A stretch of DNA of 64,000 bases from Nectonema munidae (lineage: Eukaryota > Nematomorpha > Nectonematoida > Nectonematidae), in assembly GCA_030549495.1 (NCBI GenBank), contig JAUIRK010000285.1:124001-188000 (forward strand). The letters run 5' to 3'. A model generated the notes under the pieces. It saw only the letters and a program-made list of their open reading frames with translations. It was not told where the DNA came from and searched no databases. This document shows positions 24,914 to 35,710 of the stretch, piece by piece (positions within the stretch are counted from its first letter, which is position 1; each line of letters begins with the position of its first letter). The position numbers and the translations under genes were made by a program.

Positions 24914-25388
24914 AAAAAAATTTAACGTAGAATTTTTGCTTTCATAGTTAGTGCAGTACTTCACCGCAAAGATACATTCTATTCTACCTCTTGACACAAT
25001 CATATTATATTAATTGTGAATATACTCTTTGAAAATTTACGACTTTTACAACTCATAAACAGATTGCTTGTTTTGCATTAATATAACTTCAGGTAAACTT
25101 TTATATAATAAAATTTAAATATTTTTATTGCCTGGAAACATTATAGCACAATTAGTGCTTCATTCCTTTTTACCACTGCCATTTTTGTATTATCATTTTG
25201 TGCTAAATTGCTTCGTCCCATTCAATTCCACCCCAGATTTCTATTTTTTATACCTTTTTCATTCTATCTTATATATTTTCATCTTGGTCATATTACTTAT
25301 ACTACAGGTTAATTATTTCACCTATGAAAATGATCTAAAATTTTTAATTCTAATTTTTACCTTTCAAAAATTTTACGATAATTTTTAT

Positions 25389-25640
25389 CTAAATTTTAGG
25401 TCGCCGGGGGGAACGGGGCCCGCGGGAGGAAAAATGGGTAACCCTCCTCCTTTCACTACAACACACTACACCTTCCTCGCATCAAGACACACACAACGCG
25501 CTTTCTACATCAAATCGAAAAGCAGATCCTCCTCACTCTTTTCACACGTTTCCCCATCACTTTTGCCTCACCATCGTTTCTCCGATACGTTTGAAAAAGA
25601 ACTGCAGGAAAATTTGTGCTCGATAAATATTATCTAGTGT
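25389..25640 (+). other. GC-rich island with an open frame, unassigned
   Basis: Base composition changes abruptly after an acceptor-like TTTTAG near 25399: a CCGGGGGGAACGGGGCCCGC-type stretch, then a frame reading MGNPPPFTTTHYTFLASRHT and on to a stop near 25637. It could be a first exon, a CpG-like promoter or an unrecognised insertion. No homology recognised. Confidence 0.3.
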
Positions 25641-26393
25641 GCCCTTATTTTATCACTAATTTAATGGGCCACCTTCAGCACCAGATTTTTATCTTTTAAG
25701 AAATCAATAATAAGTATGAATGAAAATGAAGACAGTGATTATTGTAGACTGCAAAATAATTTAGGAATGAAACACCAAACCATATGGAAGTTTATTGATA
25801 GGGTAAAAAAGTTCCAAGGAATGGTTTATAAATTTTGAACAGTTTGTTCTAGGTCAAGATTTTTGGAAAACAGTTGTAAGAATAAAACTAATTGGTAGTT
25901 TTAAATTTTGAGGATAGAGGCTTCATTGACTGATTCAGAACAAAGGTTTACAAACATCTATGTCCCATTCGATCTTCCCCCCCTCCCTCTATTAGAACAT
26001 TAAAAGTTTATATCACGCATCTCATCCTTTGAACATTATTTTGCTTCTAAACACGTCAAAAAATTCTATGTATTAAAAAAAATTAAGTAAATAAATTTAA
26101 ACATGGCAGTTAATTTTTTTTTAATTTTAAAAACTTAAACACTAAAGGAGTAATAAACAAGTATTTAGAAAAATAGATCAAATTCCCATCCTGAAGTTTC
26201 TAAATTCTCTTTAGAGAGGAATTTTCGGACTCTTCTCCTCCTCATTATAAACATCGGCTAAGGAGGAATTGTTCTTAAATTTTCTCAATGTTTTGTAAAA
26301 AAATTTAAAATGGAAGTGACTCAAAATAAAAATTAATAAATTTGAAAAAAATAGAAAATGATAATTAAAAACAACTACAATCTCATTATAGTT

Positions 26394-26559
26394 TTATTCG
26401 ATGTAATTTATGTCTTCATTTAATGACTCATCCGTGTACAATCCCAAAAGTTGACCCCTGGCTTCCAGAACAGTTATGTCTTTTGTGTCACCAATAAATC
26501 GAGTCGAGATTTCATTTTCGAGAACTTTCAATCGTACCATCTTTCCTTTGGTGTATAAA
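26394..26559 (-). CDS. MRPS28: MRPS28 exon 2
   Basis: Acceptor AATGTAG|TTTATAC completes a serine. Encodes the conserved C-terminal segment RLKVLENEISTRFIGDTKD, TVLEARGQLLG and an acidic tail ending NEDINYIE. Confidence 0.92.
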
Positions 26560-26968
26560 CTACATTAAGAGTACAAAAATGTAAAATAATTCATAAATTT
26601 TAAGCTTACCTTTCCTTGTATTTGGGAACTGGGCAAACGCAGTAAAATTTTTGACCATAATCAATATATAAGAAATCTGAGTGAACAAATAAGATTTTGC
26701 CAATAAATACTTTACCAACCATTTCGCCAGACTGCATTAATTTGCTGAATCGAAGAATGCTTTTGAAATCGGCGAAACTTTTTTTATCCGTACTTACTTC
26801 AAGTTTTTCGAAACTTATATCCAAAGATTTGATTAGAGAGGGTGAAAATGCTTCTACGCCCTCTTGAGTCGTGCAAAGCATCCTGACGGTGCGTTGTGAG
26901 CCACACTGAGCAAAAGAAGGCATAGTAGAAGAAAGAACTTTAATACTCGGTATAAACTTAAACTTCAT
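26394..26968 (-). CDS. MRPS28: mitochondrial ribosomal protein S28
   Basis: Small-subunit mitoribosomal protein. Two exons, 26968-26610 and 26559-26394, give 174 residues. The core reads MVGKVFIGKILFVHSDFLYI then DYGQKFYCVCPVPKYKE, matching the animal motif G-K-I-F-H-x-V-x-x-D-L-Y-I-D-F-G-x-K-F-H-C-V-C. Exon 2 continues YTKGKMVRLKVLENEISTRF, IGDTKDITVLEARGQLLG. The start ATG (26968) was chosen because MKFKFIPSIKVLSSTMPSFA resembles a basic targeting leader. An acceptor-like TTTTAG about 28 bp upstream hints at a 5' UTR intron. The stop overlaps an AATAAA. Confidence 0.93.
26610..26968 (-). CDS. MRPS28: MRPS28 exon 1
   Basis: Carries the leader and the DYGQKFYCVC core. Donor GAAAG|GTAAGC, phase 2. 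The intron to exon 2 is only 50 bp. Confidence 0.92.
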
Positions 26969-27510
26969 TTTGCGTACAATTTGTTCGATGTCTCTAAAAT
27001 TGAAAAGACACACACACACATAGAACTTTATTTACTTAAAATGAAGGAACGCATACGTTAAATCACTTCCTAAACTAAAAACCTAGATAACGTTAAATAC
27101 ATATCAGATGTAAAAAAGCTCAAACAAAACAATTGTAAATTGTTTGGAGAATATACATACGATTTATTCACTGAAAACCAGGCTAGAATTTTATTAGGAT
27201 CATTGGGACATGGATGATCTTCCATTTAGACAAGATAGATACCTCTATTTTAAAATTATTCCTTTAGATCACACGTTCTCTTTTTAATTTGTTTTTAGGT
27301 TGCTTCCTTCTCTCACACTAATCTTCAAAAGATTTTATAATACATTTGTTTTTTTTAAATAAATTTTTCATACTCAACATGATTGAAGAAAGTATTATAA
27401 GCCAAAATATATAAAAAAATATATTTTTACTATATAACCAACATATAATTATTTTCTGAATTTTTTTACAGAAATGCTTTAGTTTATTTTTGGAAAAAAC
27501 TGATTTTCAG

Positions 27511-27560
27511 CAGGGTCGCACATCCAGGTGCGACACCCGCCCCCAATAATTTTCTATGAA
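27511..27560 (+). repeat. hAT-like MITE terminus
   Basis: CAGGGTCGCACATCCAGGTG then CGACACCCGCCCCCAATAAT carries the same terminal words as 11333, 11829 and 37905. The other end was not found, so this is a terminus only. Confidence 0.35.
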
Positions 27561-28009
27561 TATAAGTTGCTTTAAGCTTGTTTATAAAACATGTATGATA
27601 AACGCATTATAGGATCTAATGATCATTCTAATACATGATAATGTTAGATCAGAGAATAAAAGAGGAAATGCAGACTTTCGAGTCATTCATCATGCCAAGC
27701 TGCTCTGAAATTCCTATCAAGAATATTTTACAAACAATGTGAGAGCTATTATAATAATAATCCATTGTTTCAATATGCACAAAATAAGTAAGCAATGTTT
27801 ATAACATGTGTCTCAAAGGGGCTTGCAGTATTTTTGAGCAAACACATATTGATGATCCACCAGCTTTTTCTCATCATCTTCTGTCACAGTGATTCTATTT
27901 CTCTTTCTGTCTTCTCTGTTTTTCTCTTCCGCTTTTTCTGCTAAAACTCAAGCTCTCTTCTCTCATTCAAGCTCCCTTCTCTCACTCAAGCTCACTCATC
28001 ATCATTATC

Positions 28010-28535
28010 TATTTGTCTCCAGGAGGAGAGAACAAGGTCTTATATACCGGCTAGCCAAGGTCGACCTTTTTCATTTTTTGCAGCGTCGTCTCCATTGCTT
28101 TCTCAGTTGTGCATCTTCCAAAGAAAGTCCCCTTTTCTCCATATCTGTTTTCACCACCTCTTCCCATGATTTCTTTAAGCGCCCTTTCTTCGCGTTTTCA
28201 GTCACAACTTCGTCTCTCACCCTCCTAAGCAAACTTTGTTCATCCATTCTCTCAAGATGGCCCAGCCAACGCAGTCTTTGCTCCTCGAGATATCCATTTA
28301 TGTCTTCAACTTCTGTCATTTTCCTAAGAACAGCATTTGGGACTTTGTCTAAGAGCGTTTTTCCACAAATCATTTCCGTTGATTACATACGCCTGATATC
28401 AGATTTTTTCATTGCCCAACATTCACACCCATAACACATAACACTTCTCACAGATGCTTTGTACAGTCTTCCTTTTAGCTTCAAAGACCACGCTTTTTTA
28501 CAAAATACTACAGATATCTCTTGTGTCACTCAAGC
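28010..28535 (-). pseudogene. non-LTR retrotransposon reverse transcriptase C-terminal relic
   Basis: Minus-strand frames give VMCYGCECWAMKKSDIRRM, MICGKTLLDKVPNAVLRKMT, LEEQRLRWLGHLERMDEQSL, KGRLKKSWEEVVKTDMEKRG and LRKQWRRRCKK, the standard tail of endonuclease/RT-type LINEs. It is related to 6400-7060 but better preserved: about 100 residues remain open. The upstream RT core is missing, a typical 5' truncation. Confidence 0.8.
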
Positions 28536-28559
28536 TAAAAAAGTAACTAAAGTTTAAAC

Positions 28560-30340
28560 ACGATCATTGGAAGGCTTTTCTACCATAATAATTGTATGAA
28601 TTAGTTATCAAAGACAGAAACAAATGTTTTTGAGACATTTTTTGTAGAAAATTTCAAAGCGCTAAAAGGCCATTTTCAAATGACAGAACTCACATTTTTG
28701 AGACATGTGATTCAAATTACTTGAATCCCCATTTAAAGTTTTTGAATTTATTTTCAAACATAAAAATTGATCTAAAAAATGATCACTCTTTGGCCGGATA
28801 TGCGCCAAAAACCTTACTTTAAATTTTACCGAATAATCCGGCAGGATAACTAATATTAAATTGTTATTATTTTGAGCAATAACATAAAGATATTTTTTTT
28901 ATAAAACTGTTTCATTACAATTATAGAGAAATTAAAAAAATATTTTTGAATAAAAAGATGACTCGAAAATGTTTCTTTTCTATTTTTCTAAAAATTATAA
29001 AACTCATGTCAAATATTTTTCTTTTAGAGCTTGATACTTAATTTTTAAACCCATATTTTTTAGTTTTATAGACCTCAAAAAAAATACGTCCCAAAACGAA
29101 TTCAAAATAAATATACTTCAAATGCTAATTAACTTAAAAACAAAAAAATGTAAATTTTTTTTCTAAATCAATTCCTTTTAAATTTTTAGTTTAAAACTTT
29201 ATACTTTTTCCCAAGTGACAAAATTTTTAAAATTATTTCAAAATAAAATTGTTAAAAAATTAACAATCAAACGTTGACAATTTTTGAATGATGTTTTTAA
29301 ATTGATTTAAATATTCAGCCGGATATACAATAACTCTTATCTGATATCCTAATCAACTCTTTATAAAACGGATATATGTTCTAAACTAATATATTAGACT
29401 TTTAAGGGCTGGAAACTAAAAACAAATTCAAAAAGTTATAAAATCAAAATTCTCAACGCGAATCAAATATGATCGACACTTATGAAGAGTTATCATAAGA
29501 AAAGGTTGAGGTTTCGATCCGATGGAAGTAAACGCAGGGGATTAGCCACTTTTATGTAGTTTGGTGGAAAAATACCAGCTAATTTATCAAAATTCATTAC
29601 CAATAAAGGAATATATTGGGATACAGAATAAAGTGCTAAAATGAAATAAAAAATTATAATTATTTCATCTTAAATTATGTAACAAATAAATATTAAAAAT
29701 AAATAAATAATTTTTCTATGATTAATCTATATTTATTATTAGAAATCAGATATTTAAATGAGAAATAAGTCACGAATATTTAGAAAATAGCATAAATTTT
29801 AATGTTATTAATAATTTTAAAAATTTCCAAAAATTTTTTAAACTAAATATAGTTCTATAAATTTTAAATGGAATTTGTTTTCAAAAAAAAATAATAAAGA
29901 GTGAAAAGTACTTGAAATTAAAATTATTCGAAATATTCACAGACCTAGAACTTTTTTTTTCATTTTCATGTTTTATTTCATAATTTTGTTGAGTGTAATT
30001 TAGTGATCAATAAATTCTTTCTTTCTACCTAAGTAGAATAAAATGAAGAGGGTAGGGAGTAATCTTCCAGTGAGATCTTTAATTCCAAACAAAAGAAAAT
30101 AGTTATAGCTCTATTTTTATATAAAATGGTGAAATTTACTTTAATTTCGAAGAAATCCTCTGACATGATTTTTCGTCAAATCATCTATGGTCTGACTCAT
30201 TTGACGATAAGTTCGAACAAAATATAAGCATATTGTTTTGTTCTTGTTTCAAATAATAAATATAATACCAAAATAAAAATAAATTTATTTATTAGATTTA
30301 TTTCATTTATAACACTACTAATGACTCTAACTTTAGTACC
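28560..30340. other. AT-rich intergenic DNA
   Basis: Long A/T runs with no open frame of note and no recognised RNA gene. I find nothing annotatable in this stretch. Confidence 0.5.
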
Positions 30341-30350
30341 TGAAAAAACG

Positions 30351-31031
30351 GGTGCGTCTTTTTACCCCAATCTACCCAAATCCACCCCAAATCTACTCAG
30401 TTCTCTTCTAAAAAAACTATATTTAGATTTATACATCTAAAATTACATAAATTTTTTAATTATACGAAAGTTTTTTTAGTCGATTTCAAACGAAAATTTA
30501 ATTTTTACAGTATAAAGCCAATATTCTATATAACAATTTAGAATATTGTATTTATTTTTCAGAAAGCATAAAATGCAATATTTTTCCCTCTCTTTTCCTC
30601 TCTCCAAAAAAATTTTTTTTCTTTAAAAAAATTTTGGGGGAGGAAAAAAAAATGTTAGAGAGGGAAAAAAATTTAGAAAAGTGATTTAATACATTTTAAA
30701 AGGATCATAAAAATTTTTTATAAATACATCTAAGAAAAACATTTTATCTAAAAAAATACAAATAATAAACAAACAAAATTCATAATAAAGTGAATAATAT
30801 AGTTAAAAAATTATAACTAAAAAAAGCCTTTTAACGATACAATTACTACTTTAAACGTTTAATTTTTAACGTACAAAAAAGATATATAAAAAATTCAACT
30901 TAAAAACATTCTAATTAAATTTTTCTTTTTTATCATTGATTTAGATATTTCCAAAGTTTATTTAGGTAAGCTGGGATAGATTAGGGGTGGATTTGGGTAG
31001 ATTGGGGCAGATTGGGGTAAAAAGACGCACC
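30351..31031. mobile_element. fold-back MITE
   Basis: A 681-bp element with inverted ends: GGTGCGTCTTTTTACCCCAA on the left and the complement of TTGGGGTAAAAAGACGCACC on the right, extended by TCTACCCAAATCCACCCC-type sequence to about 50 bp. The centre (30575-30675) is a second hairpin, with CCCTCTCT matched by AGAGAGGG. Non-coding. It abuts the left inverted arm that begins at 31034. Confidence 0.75.
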
Positions 31032-31033
31032 GC

Positions 31034-31565
31034 GGGAGACCAAATATTCAAGCAATCCTTTAAAATAGAGTGTATTCAGCGCATACCTAAACTAGTTAAA
31101 AAAAAACTCAAAATTGTTGGGGAGGCTTTTCGTTTTAAAATAAAGTAGTCTATCAGGCCCACTATAGGAATTGAAGAAAGTATATTAGAAGGATAGAGAA
31201 AACAACTGAAAACAAATAACGGAAGGTTGGAGAGAGTTAATGTAGTCTGAAGGAAAAGAGTCTACTAGACACCCTGCTATGTTTATATGAAAAAAATGTG
31301 TCAATGGCGCACATCCTTAAAATTATTGAGGGGGGGGGGCGGACTTTTAAGCGTCTTATAAAAAAGACAACAAATATTTCTCAATTCCTACTCCTCTCTT
31401 GTGTATTCTATTTTATTCTTAATTAAGCTTAATGTAAAATTTAACACCCGCCCCATTAAGCTTAAAGTCAACAATGAATGAGGACTTATATATAGCTCCT
31501 TCTTTCTCACTTCAAATAGATGCACACCATCTCCAAATTATGTGTAGAAAAGGGGGTAAAGATAT
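31034..31565 (+). repeat. left long inverted arm flanking EDEM3
   Basis: Matches the complement of 37211-37835 in order: AATATTCAAGCAATCCTTTA, AAGTAGTCTATCAGGC, TGTAGTCTGAAGGAAAAGAG, TCTACTAGACACCCTGC, GCGCACATC, AAAAGACAACA, CCATCTCCAAATTATGTGTA. The middle (about 31150-31230) differs between arms. Similarity looks roughly 80 per cent by eye. Confidence 0.8.
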
Positions 31566-32789
31566 CAATTAACAATAAAAAATATTGGAAATTTTATTGA
31601 ATGAAAAAAAGTCATTCATTAATTTTCAGTTGTTCCATTTCTTCTTCCTAAAAAATGAAAAAATTTTTTTATTGAGAAAAATAAAAAAAAACACATCCAA
31701 ATTATATAACTTTTCTGAGATAATTTCTATCAAAAATGTAAAACACAAATAAACTTAGAAAACTTTGTATTGGAATTTTTTCATTCTTTTTAGTTTAAAA
31801 GAATAAGTGTAAGTTAATTAGATTCTGAAAAAAGGGTATAAAATAAAAATAAAATTGTGTAAACAAAAATTAATTAAATTGCATTACATCATTTTTCGCA
31901 GCATCATTCAAAAATAGTTTAAAAGCTAAATTCGTGCAAGCTACAAAAATCTACAAAATGGAAAATAACTTTTAACATTTAACTTTTAAGGTAAAAAAGT
32001 CTATCAGAAAAAGTTATAGAATTTTTATTATTTATTTCTTGATATTTACACTTACTCATAATGCTTTGTACATTTTTTTCCCACAATAAATTTCTCTATT
32101 TCTATTTTTGAAATTTTTTATTGAAATTATGACGTATTTCTCTACTTGAGGAAACTTTCAACCACTAACTGAGTACACAAAATCTGCTCTATTATTATTT
32201 CTTTCGACTATCTTTAATAAATGTTCATATTATTAACAATATTTTTCAATGAGACATTTCATTTACTATAAAAGTTTGCTGTACAACAGTTTTCATATAA
32301 AAATGTAAAACTTTTGAAGATAATCTTAACAGAGCTAGTAATTTTCAACTGTTACTTCAAGATTACAAAATTTTATTTCAATTTTCTTGAATTATTGGAA
32401 ATAATTTGGACAAAATAATTTCAACGTAAATAGGAGAATCTTTAAGACTCTTGTATAATTTTGAGCTCATTGGAGGACTAGTTCAATAATTATCAAATTA
32501 TAATTAACAAATAGATATGAATGCTTTAGGAAATAACGTAAGATTAAAAATTTTTATGTTTCAAATTTTATAAAAATTGATAAAAATTATTTTAAGAGTT
32601 TTTAATTTAGATGTATTTTATTGAATTTGGGTGTATTTAGCTATCTTTAAAAATAATCATAAAAGACTAATTAAAAAAAATATATTTACTTTTTATTATG
32701 ATAAAATAATTTACTTAATTTTACTTTTTCATTTTGAAAAATTTATTTTTTTTTAAATTTTATACGAGTACATTTTTTTGATGTAAGTT

Positions 32790-35546
32790 ATGTTACTAAA
32801 ATATATATTTTGTATTTTCCTAATTTACTCTATAAAATGCATGAGTAAAGTTAGAAAAAATAAAATAAAGTATCAAATAAAAGAAATGTTCTTACATGGT
32901 TATTTATCATACATGAAACATGCTTATCCAGCAGATGAACTTAAACCTATTAGTTGCTCGGGTAGATATAGACAAAATTCAGATAGGGGAAATTTAGATG
33001 ATTCATTGGGAAACTTTACTCTAACTTTAATTGATAGTCTTGATACTCTTGTTATAATTAAAGAATTTGATGAATTTGAAAAATCTGTTTTGCTAGTATT
33101 AGAATATAGTAATTTTAAATCAAATATAGATGTGTCTGTCTTTGAAACAAATATAAGAATTGTTGCTGGTCTATTGAGTGCTCATTTTTTAGCGTTAGAA
33201 ATTAAATCTTCAAAATTTATGCAATGGTATACAACTCAACTTTTTGATAAAGCAGAACAGCTAGCGAGCACTCTTTTAGAAGCTTTTTCAACGCCTACAC
33301 ACATTCCTTTATCTAAAATTAATTTAGTTAGTGGTAACAGAAATATTTCAAAGAATCTTGGGATTGAAACATGTACTGCTTGTGCCGGCACTTTTTTATT
33401 GGAATTTTTTACACTTTCTTACTGGTCCAAAAATAATTCATATTTCAGAGCTGCAGAAAGAGCTGTTGATTCTATTTGGAATTTACATATAAATATATCT
33501 AAACTTCCTGGAACAACGATCAATATATTAAATGGCAATTGGATAAATACAGATACTGGTTTAGGAGCCGGAATTGATTCATACTATGAATACCTACTTA
33601 AATATTATATTCTATCATCAGATGAAAAGTACTTGAGAAGATTCACGCATTATTATGATGCTATTAATAAACATGTTAGACATGGAAACACTTTGCGGAA
33701 CATAAATATGAATTTTTTAAATTTGTGGGTCAATCGGAATATTGACTCATTACAATCTTTTTGGCCTGGTTTACTAGTTTTATATGGTGATGTGGAATCT
33801 GCTATCAAAATTCATGAATTGTATTACAGAGTTAGCAAAGAATTCATATTTATTCCAGAAATTTATTCTAATGACTTTTCAATGGTCTGGCCGAAATATT
33901 TTCTTAGACCAGAATTCATAGAAAGCACTTATTTTCTCTATCAAGCCACTAAAAATGAGCACTATCTTTACATTGCTGAAGAGTTTTTATCCAACTTGCA
34001 GAATTTTACACGTGTCACTTGCGGTTTTGCAGCAGTCAATGACTTAAATACAATGGAACTAGAGGATCGCATGGATTCCTTTGTCTTATCCGAACTTTTT
34101 AAATATCTTTACTTGCTTTTTGCTGATCCTGAAGACATACCAATAAATTTAGATGCTTACATTTTCAGCACAGAAGCGCACTTTTTCCCATTAATTTCAC
34201 ATGAAAATACATTAAATTTTGAAGAGCAGAATGAAAATAAACCTTTTTTATTTTGTAAAAATCTTAATTATACAAATTCTTCTTTTGTGTATGAAATGCG
34301 AAATTCACTAAGTGTTTCTGAGAATCCGAGCTTTTTACATAAATTAGAATTAATTGAGGAATCAAATTTCAAATTATGGTTTACTGACAGTAGTTTAATA
34401 AAAGATTTCTTGACTTTGGGAATTGAGGTTTCTGTTGCACCCGATTTTAACTTACAGATATCTTATAGCCCATTAAGCGCTGAATCGAATTTTTTGGCTG
34501 CTCGAGGAAGTAAAATAATGAAAAAGCTACTTCTATACAAAGAAAATAGCTTCGAGCTTTCGCAAATGTATTGCGAGTTAATCCTAAAAAATGATCTATA
34601 TCCTTCGCTTCATTCTTCTGTCTCGTTACCTTTAAATTGTGTAATCAAAAATACATTCTCTTCCCTCTTGCAAAGTTTCAATTTTATCATTATTGATAGT
34701 TATGGATGCGAAGAGGGTGCATATAATAAATTGGATGTTTCTTCTAAGATTGTCTTTGTACGAAGGGGACTGTGTAATTTTTCGCAAAAAGTTGAGTTAG
34801 CTGAAAGTTTTGGCGCCAAGGCAGTCATATTTGTTGACAATTCTCCAAACTCCACCTATTTTTCTCTTTCAAGCATGCAGCTAAAAATTGATGTTTCCTC
34901 TAATAAAACTTCGATACCATCTTTTTTAATATTTCATCAAGAGTTTGTTAAATTTTTAACTTTTATTGATTTTTGGAATCAATCTCTCCTTACATTTTAC
35001 TTTCATGAAGATTATTTTTCTACCAAATCCCAAACTTTCATCTTTGATCTCTCCCTCCTGCATTTGAACAAAGCCTCTCTTTCTACCCATAAGCATCTTT
35101 ACATCGAAAAATTTTTACTTTGCTCAAGGTTTGCAGTAATTGAGAAGAGTTACTATGAAAAGTTTAAAGAGTATAAAAAATTCCGCTTCTTCAGCATACG
35201 ACGAAAAAATGCGAAATTCAACGGTGCGCGCTTGGAGTGTGGTATTCTCTTTACACAATTAAAATTGTACAAAGTAATGCATAAAAATAATTTGAAAATT
35301 TATTTTATCTTCAATTGCATCCCAAATAGTCATGATGGTGATCGAATTGTTTTGCAAAAGTTTACACTATTTTTTCCATCATTTTCTTTTTATATCTCCA
35401 TATTTCCTTCTTTCACACATTTAGTTGGATTCCTCTCTAAAAGATTCATAGCTTTGCGTTATATTTTTTATGAAATTTTTTTTATGCCCAATCGTCAGAG
35501 CAAAACATTGTATGATGGTCTTTCAAGTCTATTTGACTATGATTAG
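32790..35546 (+). CDS. EDEM3: EDEM3-like GH47 alpha-1,2-mannosidase with PA domain, single exon
   Basis: ER degradation-enhancing mannosidase-like protein that trims mannose from misfolded glycoproteins for ERAD. 918 residues in one uninterrupted exon. A signal peptide (about 1-19) is followed by a GH47 barrel (about 30-470) with HAYPADELKPISCSGRYR, GNLDDSLGNFTLTLIDSLDT, SVFETNIR (E119), CTACAGTFLLEF, GAGIDSYYEYLLK (D263), LRPEFIESTYFLYQ (E375, E378) and STEAH (E462). A protease-associated domain follows at about 600-735 (IVFVRRGLCNFSQKVELAES, FGAKAVIFVDN). Gene order and domains match EDEM3, not EDEM1/2. Odd points: no introns, extreme AT codon bias, and a final ~180 residues without similarity and without a KDEL-type signal. 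Confidence 0.95.
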   Translation: MLLKYIFCIFLIYSIKCMSKVRKNKIKYQIKEMFLHGYLSYMKHAYPADELKPISCSGRYRQNSDRGNLDDSLGNFTLTLIDSLDTLVIIKEFDEFEKSVLLVLEYSNFKSNIDVSVFETNIRIVAGLLSAHFLALEIKSSKFMQWYTTQLFDKAEQLASTLLEAFSTPTHIPLSKINLVSGNRNISKNLGIETCTACAGTFLLEFFTLSYWSKNNSYFRAAERAVDSIWNLHINISKLPGTTINILNGNWINTDTGLGAGIDSYYEYLLKYYILSSDEKYLRRFTHYYDAINKHVRHGNTLRNINMNFLNLWVNRNIDSLQSFWPGLLVLYGDVESAIKIHELYYRVSKEFIFIPEIYSNDFSMVWPKYFLRPEFIESTYFLYQATKNEHYLYIAEEFLSNLQNFTRVTCGFAAVNDLNTMELEDRMDSFVLSELFKYLYLLFADPEDIPINLDAYIFSTEAHFFPLISHENTLNFEEQNENKPFLFCKNLNYTNSSFVYEMRNSLSVSENPSFLHKLELIEESNFKLWFTDSSLIKDFLTLGIEVSVAPDFNLQISYSPLSAESNFLAARGSKIMKKLLLYKENSFELSQMYCELILKNDLYPSLHSSVSLPLNCVIKNTFSSLLQSFNFIIIDSYGCEEGAYNKLDVSSKIVFVRRGLCNFSQKVELAESFGAKAVIFVDNSPNSTYFSLSSMQLKIDVSSNKTSIPSFLIFHQEFVKFLTFIDFWNQSLLTFYFHEDYFSTKSQTFIFDLSLLHLNKASLSTHKHLYIEKFLLCSRFAVIEKSYYEKFKEYKKFRFFSIRRKNAKFNGARLECGILFTQLKLYKVMHKNNLKIYFIFNCIPNSHDGDRIVLQKFTLFFPSFSFYISIFPSFTHLVGFLSKRFIALRYIFYEIFFMPNRQSKTLYDGLSSLFDYD

Positions 35547-35704
35547 TTTTTTTTATTCATCTATATTTTTTTCTTGATGAATTTCATTTTACACTTTTAG
35601 TTTCGTGATTGAACTCTTCATTTCAAAAATGATTTTCCGTTGATTCCATTCTAAACTATCGAATATGTTACCAATGCAAATATACGGATTGAAAAAGTTG
35701 TTTT

Positions 35705-35710
35705 AATAAA
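35705..35710 (+). promoter_or_regulatory. polyadenylation signal AATAAA for EDEM3
   Basis: Canonical AATAAA about 160 bp after the stop codon, followed by a T-rich tract. Confidence 0.5.

Noticed and set aside
32790-35546. EDEM3 frame as bacterial transfer because it has no introns
   Set aside because: The GH47 plus PA architecture and signal peptide are those of animal EDEM3, and the codon bias matches the local AT-rich genome; a retrocopy or intron loss is simpler.
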